Of a DNA stretch of 64,000 bases, positions 51,466 to 61,350 are shown piece after piece (the first letter of the stretch is position 1; every line of letters begins with the position of its first letter). A program made the translations under genes and the position numbers. This DNA is from Streptomyces sp. NBC_01428 (GTDB lineage: Bacteria > Actinomycetota > Actinomycetes > Streptomycetales > Streptomycetaceae), in contig NZ_CP109499.1 in NCBI RefSeq assembly GCF_036231965.1, positions 5,084,001 to 5,148,000 of the forward strand, written 5' to 3'. The notes under the pieces are model-generated. The model did not search any database. It worked only from the letters and a program-made list of their open reading frames with translations, and had not been told where the DNA came from.

Positions 51466-52188
51466 ATGAGCGAGCGGAAGAGCGCACTCCTGGAGGTGAT
51501 CGCCCTCGGCGTGGAGGACGCGGTCGCCGCTCAGGACGGCGGAGCCGACCGGCTGGAGCTGGTCACGGACATGGCCGCCGACGGGCTGACGCCCCCGGTG
51601 GAGACCTTCGCCGGGATCCGTGCCTCCGTCGACATCTCGCTGCGCGTGATGCTGCGCCTGTCGGACGGCTTCGCCTCGGGGGGCGAGCGGGGCGTCGAGG
51701 CGCTGGTGCGGGCCGCGGGCGAGCTGCGGGCGGCGGGCGCCGACGAGTTCGTGCTCGGCTTCCTGGACCAGCGCGGGGGTCCCGACCTGGACGCCGTCGA
51801 GCGGATCGTCGCCGAACTCGACGGCTGCCGTTGGACGTTCCACCGCGCGATCGACCGGGCGGGCGACCGGGACGCCCTGCGCAAGCGGCTCGCCGGCCTT
51901 CCGGGCCTCGACGGGTATCTGACCGCCGGGTCCGCGACCGGGGTCGACGACGGACTCTCCGTTCTCGTCGCCGAGGCGGCACGGTGCGGTGAACCGGGGT
52001 ACGAGCAGCGGATCATGGTCGGCGGCGGGCTCCGGCTCGACCATGTTCCCCAGTTGCTCGCCGCCGGGGTCGACGCCTTCCACATCGGCGGCGCCGCGCG
52101 GCCGTTGGGCTGGACCGGGCCCGTCTCCGCCGTCGCCGTCCGGGAGTGGCGGGCCGCCGTCGACGCGCGGGCGGCGCTGCACGCGTAG
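51466..52188 (+). CDS. cutC: CutC-family TIM-barrel protein
   Basis: The 240-residue protein follows AAGGAAGAGG and has the CutC pattern: LLEVIALGVEDAVAAQDGGADRLEL, DGLTPP, DEFVLGFLD, TFHRAIDRA, TAGSATGVDDGL and IMVGGGL. CutC was named for copper homeostasis in E. coli, but that role is disputed and the family's enzymatic activity is uncertain. The dre-like site in its promoter hints at a link to amino-sugar metabolism here. Confidence 0.92.
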   Translation: MSERKSALLEVIALGVEDAVAAQDGGADRLELVTDMAADGLTPPVETFAGIRASVDISLRVMLRLSDGFASGGERGVEALVRAAGELRAAGADEFVLGFLDQRGGPDLDAVERIVAELDGCRWTFHRAIDRAGDRDALRKRLAGLPGLDGYLTAGSATGVDDGLSVLVAEAARCGEPGYEQRIMVGGGLRLDHVPQLLAAGVDAFHIGGAARPLGWTGPVSAVAVREWRAAVDARAALHA

Positions 52189-52192
52189 CCCC

Positions 52193-52225
52193 GGGGCGGG
52201 GGGAGTCCTTCACCCCCTCCGCCCC
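52193..52225. terminator. Possible terminator between cutC and helD-like gene
   Basis: GGGGCGGGGGG pairs imperfectly with CCCCCTCCGCCCC with one bulge, between convergent genes. Confidence 0.5.
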
Positions 52226-52256
52226 TGCCCTTCCCCTACCGGGGGCCGCGCCCCGG

Positions 52257-54329
52257 CTAGGCGGTCAGCTCTGCCGGCAGCGGGGTCGCGTGTGTCACGA
52301 TCAGGCCCGAGACCGCTCGGGTGAGGGAGACGTACAGGCGGCGCAGGCCGGTGCGTTCGTCGGGTTCGCCGTCGACGACGGCCCGCGGCTCGTCGAGCAC
52401 CACGTAGTCGTACTCCAGGCCCTTGGCGAGCGAGGCGGGCACCAGGGTCAGCCGGGTCTCGGCCGTGGTCTCCTCGCCGGGACCGAGATACGTCCGCCCG
52501 GCCGCTGTCAGCGCCTGCGCGAGCGCCGGGATCCGGGCGTCCGCGGCGATCAGCCCCGTGGAGCCCTCACGGCTCAGCAACTCCTCGACCGCGTCCATCA
52601 CTTCACCGTCCCCGGTGGCCGCCCGGACCTCGAAGAAGCCGGGGTTCTCCCGCACGGAGGCGACCGGCGCGAGACCGGGCGCGATGTGCGGCAGCAGCCG
52701 GGACGCGTACGTGATGACGTCCGTGGGGACACGGAAACCCGCCGTCAGCTCCTCCACCACGGCGTCCCCCTTGCCCAGATGCCCGAGCGCCTCCGCCCAG
52801 CTGCGGGTCGCCCACGGAGTGGTCCCCTGCGCCAGGTCGCCCAGCACGGTCGCCGAGCCCGTCGTGCAGCGCCGGCCCACCGCCCGGTACTGCATCGGGG
52901 AGAGGTCCTGCGCCTCGTCGAGCACCACGTGGCCGAGCGAGTGCGTGCGCCGCACCAGGTCGGTGGCCTCGTCGACGAGCACGGCGTCGGCCGCCGACCA
53001 CTTCGCGGACTTCACGCTGCGCACCGGCTTCGCCCAGAGGATCTCCTTCTGCTCGGCCTCGTCGAGCAGCCCCTCCGCGTGCGCGGCGAGGAAGTCCGCG
53101 TCGCTCAGCAGCCGCAGCACCAGCTTGGCCGGGTCGACCTGCGGCCAGATCGCCTTGACCGCCGCCTTCACCGCGGCATTGCGGGCGACGGCGTCCTGCA
53201 CCCGGTCGTCCGGCGCCTCCCCGGAGCGCTCCATCTGGACCAGCACGGCGTGCGCGATGCGCTGCGGAAGGGCCTCGTGCGCGGCGCCGTACCGGATGTC
53301 CCGGGCGAGCAACTCCCGGACGATCTCATCCAGTTCGTACGCCGCAACCCGCCAGCGCCGGGAGCCCCGGACGACCATCACCGGCTCGGTCGGCAGCGTC
53401 ACGTGCGAGCGGACGGCCCGGCGCAGCACCTCCGCCATCCGCGCGTCGCCCTTGATCACCGCGGCCGGCGCGTCGTCGCCGCCGCGCACCTCGACATGGG
53501 CCACGAGGTCGTCGACGGTCGCCTGCCGGACCTCCAGCTCGCCGAGCGCGGGCAGCACCTGCTCGATGTAGTGCAGGAAGGACTTGTTCGGGCCGATCAC
53601 CAGGGTGCCGGTGCGGGCCAGCCGGTCCCGGTGCGCGTACAGCAGATACGCGACCCGGTGCAGGCCGACGGCGGTCTTCCCGGTGCCGGGGCCGCCCTGC
53701 ACACAGACCGAGCCGGACAGCCCGGATCGTACGATCTCGTCCTGCTCGGGCTGGATGGTCGCCACGATGTCGCGCATCGGGCCGACGCGCGGGCGCTCGA
53801 TCTCCTGCTGGAGCAGCTTGCTGGTGGCCGCCGCCTCGGCCGGGTCGGAGAGGTGCTCGTCCTCGTAGGCGGTGAGGTCGCCGCCGGTGTAGCCGAAGCG
53901 GCGGCGCAGCCCGACGTCCATCGGGTCCTTCTTCGAGGCCCGGTAGAACGGCTGCGAGACCGGCGCGCGCCAGTCGATGACCATCGGGTCGCCCTCGGCG
54001 TCGTGCACGTGCCGGCGCCCGATGTAGAACCGCTCGCCCTCCGCGCCCTCGGCCCGGTCGGCGCCCGGCGCGTGCAGGTAGTCGAGGCGCCCGAAGAAGA
54101 GCGGGGTGTGGCTGAGGTCGGCGAGGGCTTTGATGCGCTCGCCGATCTGCCGGTGCAGGACCTCGGCGTTCACCCAGTTCGCGGTGACGTCGCGGATGTC
54201 GAGGTTCTCCGCGTCCTCGCGCATCGCGCGGAGCGCCGAACGGGACAGGCCGAGGTGGGAACGTTCGCGGGAGAGGGGATCGCCGGCTTCGGACGGTGCG
54301 CCGGACGGACCGTCGGACAGGGTGGACAC
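52257..54329 (-). CDS. HelD-like UvrD-family helicase/ATPase
   Basis: The 690-residue protein from a GTG with GGAGG upstream has a long N-terminal arm (~1-190), then Walker A GGPGTGKTAVG (212-222). Walker B is HVVLDEAQDLSPMQ, followed by GDLAQGTTPW, EELTAGFRVP and C-terminal YVSLTRAVSGL. The arm plus UvrD core fits HelD, which removes stalled RNA polymerase from DNA; some Streptomyces relatives protect from rifamycins. I found no rifamycin-associated promoter element upstream, so a general recycling role is more likely. Confidence 0.88.
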   Translation of the reverse strand: MSTLSDGPSGAPSEAGDPLSRERSHLGLSRSALRAMREDAENLDIRDVTANWVNAEVLHRQIGERIKALADLSHTPLFFGRLDYLHAPGADRAEGAEGERFYIGRRHVHDAEGDPMVIDWRAPVSQPFYRASKKDPMDVGLRRRFGYTGGDLTAYEDEHLSDPAEAAATSKLLQQEIERPRVGPMRDIVATIQPEQDEIVRSGLSGSVCVQGGPGTGKTAVGLHRVAYLLYAHRDRLARTGTLVIGPNKSFLHYIEQVLPALGELEVRQATVDDLVAHVEVRGGDDAPAAVIKGDARMAEVLRRAVRSHVTLPTEPVMVVRGSRRWRVAAYELDEIVRELLARDIRYGAAHEALPQRIAHAVLVQMERSGEAPDDRVQDAVARNAAVKAAVKAIWPQVDPAKLVLRLLSDADFLAAHAEGLLDEAEQKEILWAKPVRSVKSAKWSAADAVLVDEATDLVRRTHSLGHVVLDEAQDLSPMQYRAVGRRCTTGSATVLGDLAQGTTPWATRSWAEALGHLGKGDAVVEELTAGFRVPTDVITYASRLLPHIAPGLAPVASVRENPGFFEVRAATGDGEVMDAVEELLSREGSTGLIAADARIPALAQALTAAGRTYLGPGEETTAETRLTLVPASLAKGLEYDYVVLDEPRAVVDGEPDERTGLRRLYVSLTRAVSGLIVTHATPLPAELTA

Positions 54330-54731
54330 AGGGAATTGCCTCCGGGGACCTGCTGCGGGAGTGATGCGGCTGACTCGGACCAGACGATCCGGGCGGTTCG
54401 GGCCTGGATCTCTGCGGAATCCGTGCGCGATTCCGGATGCCGTCCGGTTTCCGGCCGGACGGCGGCACTCCGCGAAGGGAGGCGGGCAAGAGCGGAGATT
54501 CTAGATGAGGGACGGATGCCCGTGCCAATGGGTTTTTCCGGCTCCCGGTGTCCCGCCGCGGTGGCGGACGGCCGGCGGCTCGTCTCGCGTCAGGGTCGGG
54601 GCCCGCCGCCCCTAGGGGTCGGTGTCCGTCGTGAGGTGTACGGCGGGCGGCACCGGGGGTGGACCCGGGGGGCGCCCAGGTTCGGTCGGAAGACCGACGC
54701 CGTTCGGGGCCGGGGATCGCACCATGGAGAT
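54330..54731. other. Gap with no recognised feature
   Basis: About 400 bp between the HelD-like gene and a small plus-strand gene. It must hold both promoters. I see no coding frame with normal codon use, no repeats and no clear operator. Confidence 0.4.
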
Positions 54732-54926
54732 ATGAGTGCAGCCACTTTCACCCCAGGCCCTGCCCGTCCCGGCGCCGCCGCCCGCGGGGCGACGGCCGTC
54801 ACCTCCGCCCACCACCGCCACCGCTTCGGCGACGCCCTGCGGGCCGTGAAGGTCTTCGCGGGCGCCGCGTTCGACGTCGTCCTGCTCGGCGAGTACGGCG
54901 AGGAAGCCGGCGTCCGCCGCCGCTGA
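54732..54926 (+). CDS. Small hypothetical protein
   Basis: The 64-residue product (ATG at 54732 after GGAG) has a Pro/Ala/Gly-rich beginning and a helical segment HHRHRFGDALRAVKVFAGAAFDVVLLGEYGEEAGV. Coding character is good in the second half. I do not recognise the family. Confidence 0.6.
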   Translation: MSAATFTPGPARPGAAARGATAVTSAHHRHRFGDALRAVKVFAGAAFDVVLLGEYGEEAGVRRR

Positions 54927-54998
54927 CCCCGCCGCACCCCGCCCGGCCGTGCCCGACCCCCGTGACCGCCGGTCGCGGGCGCCGCCGGCCGGCCGCCG

Positions 54999-56648
54999 TC
55001 AGCTTCCGCTGTCGGTCAGCAGATCGTCGGCGTCCAGGATCCGGTACGCGTACCCCTGCTCCGCCAGGAAGCGCTGGCGGTGCGCCGCGAAGTCCTGGTC
55101 GATGGTGTCCCGGGCGACCACGGAGTAGAAGTGCGCCTGGTGGCCGTCGGCCTTCGGCCGCAGGACCCGGCCGAGGCGCTGCGCCTCCTCCTGGCGGGAC
55201 CCGAAGGTGCCCGAGACCTGGATGGCGACCGTGGCCTCCGGCAGGTCGATGGAGAAGTTCGCGACCTTGGACACCACGAGCACACTGATCTCGCCCTGAC
55301 GGAACGCGTCGAACAGCTTCTCCCGCTGCGCGTTGCTGGTCTCACCCTTGATGACGGGCGCGTTCAGGTGCTCACCCAGCTCGTCGAGCTGGTCGATGTA
55401 CTGGCCGATCACCAGGATCTGCTGGCCCGCGAACTTCCGGACCAGCGCCTCCGTCACCTTCCGCTTGGTCGCCGTGGTGGCGCAGAAGCGGTACTTCTCC
55501 TCCGTCTCGGCCGTCGCGTACGCGATGCGCTCCGCGTCCGTGAGGTTCACCCGCACCTCGACGCAGTCGGCGGGCGCGATGTAGCCCTGCGCCTCGATCT
55601 CCTTCCACGGAGCGTCGAACCGCTTGGGGCCGATGAGGGAGAACACGTCCGACTCGCGGCCGTCCTCCCGGACGAGGGTCGCGGTCAGTCCCAGCCGGCG
55701 CCGGGCCTGGAGGTCGGCGGTGAACTTGAAGACGGGCGCGGGCAGCAGGTGCACCTCGTCGTAGACGATGAGCCCCCAGTCGCGGGAGTCGAAGAGTTCG
55801 AGGTGCGGGTAGACACCCTTCCGCCGGGTCGTCAGCACCTGGTAGGTGGCGATGGTGACCGGGCGGATCTCCTTGCGCGTACCGCTGTACTCGCCGATCT
55901 CCTCCTCGGTCAGCGACGTCCGCTTCACCAGCTCGTGCTTCCACTGCCGGGCGGAGACGGTGTTCGTGACGAGGATGAGCGTGGTCGCCTTGGCCTGCGC
56001 CATGGCACCCGCCCCGACCAGCGTCTTGCCCGCGCCGCAGGGCAGGACGACGACACCGGAGCCGCCGTGCCAGAAGTTCTCCACGGCCTGCTTCTGGTAC
56101 GGCCGCAGCGCCCAGCCGTCCTCCGCGAGGTCGATGGCGTGGGCCTCGCCGTCGACGTACCCCGCGAGGTCCTCGGCCGGCCAGCCGAGCTTCAGCAGCG
56201 TCTGCTTGATCTGCCCGCGCTCGGAGGGGTGCACGGCGACCGTGTCGGCGTCGATCCGCCGGCCGACGAGCGGGGCGACGCGCTTGGAGCGCAGCACCTC
56301 TTCGAGGACGGGCCGGTCGGTGGTGGTCAGGACGAGACCGTGCGCGGGGTGCTTGCTGAGCGTGAGCCGGCCGTAGCGGTCCATCGTCTCGGCGATGTCC
56401 ACGAGCAGGGCGTGCGGGACCGGATACCGGCTGAACTCGACGAGCGCGTCCACGACCTGCTCCGCGTCGTGCCCGGCGGCCCGCGCGTTCCACAGGCCGA
56501 GAGGGGTGACGCGGTAGGTGTGGATGTGCTCGGGAGCCCGCTCCAGCTCGGCGAAGGGCGCGATCACACGGCGGCAGGCGTCGGCCAGCTCGTGATCGAC
56601 TTCGAGCAGGAGCGTCTTGTCGGACTGGACGATGAGGGGTCCGTTCAC
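54999..56648 (-). CDS. XPB-type DNA repair helicase
   Basis: The 549-residue SF2 helicase has an N-terminal damage-recognition-like domain (~1-170), Walker A LPCGAGKTL (K208), the DEVH box (297-300), motif III LTATLVRED and motif VI QEEAQRLGRVLRPK. This is the bacterial XPB/Rad25 family, otherwise known from eukaryotic TFIIH and archaea. The start is a GTG at 56648. A WYL-ending partner lies upstream on the same strand, 128 bp away. Confidence 0.95.
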   Translation of the reverse strand: MNGPLIVQSDKTLLLEVDHELADACRRVIAPFAELERAPEHIHTYRVTPLGLWNARAAGHDAEQVVDALVEFSRYPVPHALLVDIAETMDRYGRLTLSKHPAHGLVLTTTDRPVLEEVLRSKRVAPLVGRRIDADTVAVHPSERGQIKQTLLKLGWPAEDLAGYVDGEAHAIDLAEDGWALRPYQKQAVENFWHGGSGVVVLPCGAGKTLVGAGAMAQAKATTLILVTNTVSARQWKHELVKRTSLTEEEIGEYSGTRKEIRPVTIATYQVLTTRRKGVYPHLELFDSRDWGLIVYDEVHLLPAPVFKFTADLQARRRLGLTATLVREDGRESDVFSLIGPKRFDAPWKEIEAQGYIAPADCVEVRVNLTDAERIAYATAETEEKYRFCATTATKRKVTEALVRKFAGQQILVIGQYIDQLDELGEHLNAPVIKGETSNAQREKLFDAFRQGEISVLVVSKVANFSIDLPEATVAIQVSGTFGSRQEEAQRLGRVLRPKADGHQAHFYSVVARDTIDQDFAAHRQRFLAEQGYAYRILDADDLLTDSGS

Positions 56649-56776
56649 ACCCGTCCCTTTCTGCGTGGCGGCACCCGGCGCGGATGCTCGGCCAAACGTC
56701 CAGTGTGCCTTACCGGCGGGTGATCACGGCTGGTCGTCGGCCCGCCCCGGTACCGCCCGGGCCACGACCCGCCCCC

Positions 56777-59329
56777 TCACGGCTGGTCGTCGAGTTCCGC
56801 CACCCCCGTGACCCGGTGCAGCGGGTACGTGCGGACCTCGTCGGCCGTGTGGTCGTACGCGGTGACGAAGCCGCCCTCGACGCGGATGGGGGCGATGACA
56901 CGCTGGCTGGCGGAGCCCTCGGCGTTGACGTAGCCGATCCACAGGGCCTCGCCGGTGAGGACGGCGGCCTGCATGGTGGCGAGGGTCTCGGCGGAGCTGG
57001 TGCGGGGCAGCTCCCCGGTGGCCGGGCCGTCGCCGGCCGGGTCGTCCTTGCGCGGGGCCGTCGAGGCGAGGTCCCCGGCCCGGATGGCACGGACCGCCGC
57101 GCCCAGGAGCGTCGCGTCGGGCACCGGCGGGCCGTCCGGGACGGGCTCGGGGGCGGTGCGCGGCGGCGTGCGGTGGGCGTGGGCCCGGGTGATCAGGACG
57201 TCGCCCTCGGCCGACTCCGCGGCCGGCGCGAAGCCCATCGACCGCAGCCCCTCCAGGAGAGCCGCCGGATCGGCCTGCGCGGCCAGCACCGTCGGCGCGA
57301 GCCGGCGCAGCCGGAACCCCTGCGACCGCTTGTCGGCGAGGATCTCGCTGAGCATGGCGTCGTCGTCGCAGCGCACGTACGCCGACGCGGCCCCGATCCG
57401 CAGGTGCCCGTGCCGGCGCGCCACGTCGTCGATCAGATAGGCGAGCGGCTGCGGAACCGGCGTACGGGAGTGGGCGCCGAGGAAGGCGTGCAGGTCGGAG
57501 GCAGAACGCCCGGCGTCCAGGGCCCGGCGTACGGAGCCGGGGGTGAAGCGGTAGACCGTCGCGCCGCCCTTGGACTCGACGTCCGCGAGCACCCCGAGCG
57601 TGTCGGCCAGCGGACGCTGCAGCGGGCCGGGCGCGACCGCCGTCAGGTCCGCCTGGAGCAGCACGTGGTCGAGCGGCTCGGGCAGCAGCGGCGCGACCAG
57701 CCGGGCCGCGCGCTCCGCCGCCGCGGCCTGCTCGGCGGGGGAGCGGGGCACGGCACCGGCCGCGGCACGGTCCGCCGGGTGGTGCCGCTTGTGCGCGGGC
57801 AGCTTGGCGCCGGGACCCGACGCCTCCGCCTCCGGTACGGCGGCCGACGGCGGCAGACCCAGCAGCGCCCGCCCCTGCGCGGACAGCGCGCCCCGGCCGG
57901 TCACCCCGAGCAGTTCCGCCTCGGACAGCGTCCACCGGGCCAGCCGGGTCCGCAGATCGTCGGTGGGGGTCCGGGCACCGCGCGGCGGACGCTCCCAGTA
58001 CAGCCGGGCGAGCAGGGAGTCCGGGGCGGGCGAGGAGCCCTCGGGCAGGGTGCCGAGGAGCGCGAGGACACGGTGGCGGACCTCGGGCGCCGCCGAACGG
58101 TCGAGGTTCGGGCCGAGCGCGGACAGGGTCCGGTCCTTCGCGTCCCGGCCGCCGACCAGCCCCGCCGTACGGGTCGCCGCCAGCCACGCCGAGGCGAGCC
58201 GCGCCCAGCGCTCGGCGGCGGGCAGCTCCAGCCACTCGTCGTAGGCCGGGGTCGCCGCGTACCGCTCGTCGGCCTCGCCGTCGGACGCCACCAGGCCCGC
58301 CGCGTGGGCGAGTTCCACCCAGAACGCGGCGACGGGCTCGGAGACGTCGAGCGCCACCGCCGTCCGCTTCAGGTCCCGCACGCTCAGCCCGCCCGCGCGC
58401 AGCACGGGGGGACCGCCCTCGTGCCAGTCCTTCAGGAGTTCCTCGACCGTCGCCAGCGTCGTGTAGGCCTGGCCGGCCGCGGCGGCGTCCACAACCTGTG
58501 GACGGTGCGTCGTCGCGGCCTCGACCGCGGGCGCCACCGGTTCCGTCACCCGGTGCGCCCGGCCCGCCCGCAGATGCAGGGCCACCTCACGCGGCAGGAC
58601 GACCGTGCCGGGCGCCGTCGGCAGCAGCAGGCCCCGGGCGATCAGCCACCGCAGATGCGCCGCCGGTTCCGCCGTCACCTGCCCGTACGGCGGCCCCCAC
58701 ACCAGCCGCGACAGCACCTCCACCGCTTCGGCGGGCGCCTCGTCGAGCAGGGCGGACATCCGGCGCCGGTCGGCGAACAGGCCGCCGAGCGACGCCACCG
58801 CCGACACCGAGTCGTGCGTCGTCGCGAGCCCCGCAGCGGCCACGATCTCCTGGATACGGCCCGGTGACATGCCTGTGGTGGCCTCGGCGACCGTCGGCCC
58901 GAGCCCGGTGGGGGAGGGGTGCTGCGGTGACGGCGCGAGCAGCTCGCGGGCCGTCCGTACGAGCCGCAGCCGGTCGTCGGGCCCCCACACCAGCGCCTGC
59001 TCGCGGAGCGTCCCGAGCGCGTGCGGGAAGGCCGCCGTCACCGCGGGGTCGGCGTCGTCCCCCGCCAGCAGCCCGAGCAGTTCGCCGTACGCGGCCGGTT
59101 CCGGGGCCACGGCCAGGGCCTCGGCCGTCTGGAGCGCGAACCGGTCGAGCCGCTCCAGGGCGCGCACCACCGACGCCCGGGTGCCCGCCCGGGTGGCGAG
59201 CTGGGTGAGATCCGTGGGGACGGGCGTGATCAGGTCGGGACGGGAACGCAGCAAAGCGGTCAGCGAGGCGTCGTCCCGCGCCCGGAGTGCTTCCGCCAGG
59301 GACCGCGGGGCGGTCGTCTCGGGGCTCAT
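56777..59329 (-). CDS. Helicase-C-terminal/WYL-like partner protein
   Basis: The 850-residue protein starts at the ATG at 59329 (59353 is possible). It has winged-helix-like segments (LARAGTRASVVRALERLDRFALQTAEAL; GGLSVRDLKRTAVALDVSEPV) and a helicase_C_3-type region around 560-700 (LDHVLLQADLTAVAPGPLQRPLADTLGVLADVES). The C-terminal domain (ALWIGYVNAEGSASQRVIAPIRVEGGFVTAYDH) is WYL-like. In actinobacteria it is regularly found beside XPB, which suggests a shared repair function. No Walker motifs are present, so it is not itself an ATPase. Confidence 0.85.
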   Translation of the reverse strand: MSPETTAPRSLAEALRARDDASLTALLRSRPDLITPVPTDLTQLATRAGTRASVVRALERLDRFALQTAEALAVAPEPAAYGELLGLLAGDDADPAVTAAFPHALGTLREQALVWGPDDRLRLVRTARELLAPSPQHPSPTGLGPTVAEATTGMSPGRIQEIVAAAGLATTHDSVSAVASLGGLFADRRRMSALLDEAPAEAVEVLSRLVWGPPYGQVTAEPAAHLRWLIARGLLLPTAPGTVVLPREVALHLRAGRAHRVTEPVAPAVEAATTHRPQVVDAAAAGQAYTTLATVEELLKDWHEGGPPVLRAGGLSVRDLKRTAVALDVSEPVAAFWVELAHAAGLVASDGEADERYAATPAYDEWLELPAAERWARLASAWLAATRTAGLVGGRDAKDRTLSALGPNLDRSAAPEVRHRVLALLGTLPEGSSPAPDSLLARLYWERPPRGARTPTDDLRTRLARWTLSEAELLGVTGRGALSAQGRALLGLPPSAAVPEAEASGPGAKLPAHKRHHPADRAAAGAVPRSPAEQAAAAERAARLVAPLLPEPLDHVLLQADLTAVAPGPLQRPLADTLGVLADVESKGGATVYRFTPGSVRRALDAGRSASDLHAFLGAHSRTPVPQPLAYLIDDVARRHGHLRIGAASAYVRCDDDAMLSEILADKRSQGFRLRRLAPTVLAAQADPAALLEGLRSMGFAPAAESAEGDVLITRAHAHRTPPRTAPEPVPDGPPVPDATLLGAAVRAIRAGDLASTAPRKDDPAGDGPATGELPRTSSAETLATMQAAVLTGEALWIGYVNAEGSASQRVIAPIRVEGGFVTAYDHTADEVRTYPLHRVTGVAELDDQP

Positions 59330-59492
59330 CCTGTCAACGGTAGCGGGTGACATGTCCCCGAGGGCCGCCGCAGGGCTGGACGCGCACCCGGCGGGAGCGT
59401 TCCACGGACGGGGCGGCCGCCTCCCCGGTGGGGAAAAACCGGTACCTTCGTCACCACGGGGAATCCAACGCACCCGCCCCGGAGGGGACTTC

Positions 59493-60593
59493 GTGGGGAT
59501 CGAGAGCGACCAGCTGGTCTTCGACTACCTGAGCCGGGTCGGAGACCTGGCCCAGCAGCGGCAGTTGCCGTCGGCGACCCGGATGCGCCTGGTCACGGAA
59601 CTGCGCGGCGCGATCGACCGCAGCAGGGCCGAGGAGACCGCGGACAGCCCCGCCGCCGTCCGCCGCCTCCTCGAACGGCTCGGCACCCCCGACGCCGTCG
59701 TCTCCGCGGCCGGAGCGGGCCGCGCACCGGGCTCCGGCACCCCCTCGGCCATCACCCCCGAAGCGGCCACCGACACCCGGGCCGCCGTACCGGGCCGGCG
59801 CTCCGACAGCACGCGGGACCGGCCCAAGGGACTGCGCCGCGTCGTCCCGCGCCCGCGCCCCGCCGAGCCCCCGCCCGCCGCGGACAGCGGGCCCGACGTC
59901 CCCTCACCGCCCCATCTGGCCGGCGCGTACGAACTGGGGGACAGCGCGACCCGGCCCGACTGGTGGCGGGTCACCGGCAGCCCCTTCGGACTCGGCGACA
60001 GCGTGCCCGGGTTCACCGGCGGCGTGGAGATCCCCGAGCTGCTCAGGCCGCCGCCCGCACAGAAGGACCGCACGGCGCAGGAGGCGGCCGAGGCGGCGGA
60101 GAAGGCCGCGCGCACCGACCCGACGGACAAGGGCAAGGGCCGGAGCGGGCGCTGGACCCGGTTTCGGAGGAAGAACCCCGGGAAGACGCCAGCACCCGGC
60201 GCCGCGGACACGACGGTCGTCGCCCCCGTCGTCGTCCGCCGCCGTTCCCTCCTCGCCGCCTCCGCCAACCCGCTCCTGCTGCTCGCCGCCGCCCTCCTGG
60301 TCGCCGGCGCCGTGCTCGGCAACTGGTTCGCCCTCGGCCTCGGCTGGCTGATCGCCTACGGATCCCGCCGGCTGACCCCCGCCGAGTCCAAGTGGGCGGT
60401 CCTCGTGCTGCCCGGCCTCGCGGTCACGGGCGGCCTCGTCTGGCTCTGGGGCCGGCAGAACGGCCGCTGGGGCGACCCCGTCGCGGACGGGCACATGAGC
60501 GACGCGATGGCCGAGACATGGCCCTGGGTCGTCCGCGCCGCAGCGGTGGCCTCCGCCCTGTACCTGGTCTGGCGCTCCCAGCGCCGCCGCTGA
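59493..60593 (+). CDS. Membrane protein with long cytoplasmic N-terminus
   Basis: The GTG at 59493 follows GGAGGGGAC. The 366-residue protein has a helical N-terminal domain of ~75 residues (LVFDYLSRVGDLAQQ...SPAAVRRLLERLGTPDAVV) like the permease-associated DUF1700 or HAAS type. A long disordered Pro/Ala/charged region and about four transmembrane helices from ~260 follow. Function is unknown; the topology suggests a regulatory anchor. Confidence 0.8.
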   Translation: MGIESDQLVFDYLSRVGDLAQQRQLPSATRMRLVTELRGAIDRSRAEETADSPAAVRRLLERLGTPDAVVSAAGAGRAPGSGTPSAITPEAATDTRAAVPGRRSDSTRDRPKGLRRVVPRPRPAEPPPAADSGPDVPSPPHLAGAYELGDSATRPDWWRVTGSPFGLGDSVPGFTGGVEIPELLRPPPAQKDRTAQEAAEAAEKAARTDPTDKGKGRSGRWTRFRRKNPGKTPAPGAADTTVVAPVVVRRRSLLAASANPLLLLAAALLVAGAVLGNWFALGLGWLIAYGSRRLTPAESKWAVLVLPGLAVTGGLVWLWGRQNGRWGDPVADGHMSDAMAETWPWVVRAAAVASALYLVWRSQRRR

Positions 60594-60674
60594 ACCCGAC
60601 GGCCCGCCCCTGCGTCCTCCGGCGGTCGCCCCCGGTCAGGGGTGCCCCGACCGGCCCGGGACGGCCTGGGCACA

Positions 60675-61295
60675 ATGGCGCACATGACTGCCCCAGCGCT
60701 GACCGTCGGGTTCGACCTCGACATGACCCTGATCGACTCCCGCCCCGGGATCCACGCCTGCTACACCGCGATGGCGGCCAGGACGGGGACGTACATCGAC
60801 GCCGATCTCGTGGTGACCCGGCTCGGTCCGCCGCTGGAGGACGAACTGGCCAACTGGTTCCCGGCCGCGGACGTCGCGACGATCGCCGACCTCTACCGCG
60901 AGATGTACCCGGCGCACGCCATCACCGGGACGCTCGCGATGCCCGGCGCCCGCGAGGCCGTCGAGGCGGTCCGGGCGGCGGGCGGGCGCACGGTCGTCGT
61001 CACCGCGAAGTGGGAGCCCAACGCCCGGCTGCACCTGGACCACCTCGGCATCGCGGCCGACGAACTCGTCGGCAACCTGTGGGCCGAACAGAAGGCGGTG
61101 GCCCTGCGCGAGCACGGCGCGAGCGTGTACGTCGGCGACCACACCGGCGACGTACGCGGCGCGCACACGGCGCAGGCGTACGCGGTGGGCGTGGCGACCG
61201 GCCCGTGCGACGCGGACGAACTGCGTGCCGCCGGCGCCGACGTCGTCCTCGCCGACCTCACCGAGTTCCCGGCCTGGCTGAAGAACCACCGCTAG
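60675..61295 (+). CDS. HAD-superfamily phosphatase (phosphoglycolate-phosphatase-like)
   Basis: The 206-residue protein has motif I VGFDLDMTLIDSRPG, a small alpha-helical cap, motif II VVVTAKWEPN, Lys in EQKAVAL and motif IV VYVGDHTGDVRGA. It should hydrolyse a small phosphate ester such as phosphoglycolate. The ATG at 60684 is an alternative start three codons later. Confidence 0.9.
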   Translation: MAHMTAPALTVGFDLDMTLIDSRPGIHACYTAMAARTGTYIDADLVVTRLGPPLEDELANWFPAADVATIADLYREMYPAHAITGTLAMPGAREAVEAVRAAGGRTVVVTAKWEPNARLHLDHLGIAADELVGNLWAEQKAVALREHGASVYVGDHTGDVRGAHTAQAYAVGVATGPCDADELRAAGADVVLADLTEFPAWLKNHR

Positions 61296-61350
61296 CGGGA
61301 GCCGGCCGGAGCCGGGTGGAGCCCGGCGGGATCCCCGGGCGCGCCGCCGG

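Noticed and set aside
54330..54500. A rifamycin-associated element before the HelD-like gene
   Set aside because: I searched by eye for the expected GC-rich palindrome and did not find it, so a resistance role is not claimed.
52146..54926. A 926-codon open frame opposite the HelD-like gene
   Set aside because: Antisense shadow; no motifs, and it spans two real genes and a promoter gap.
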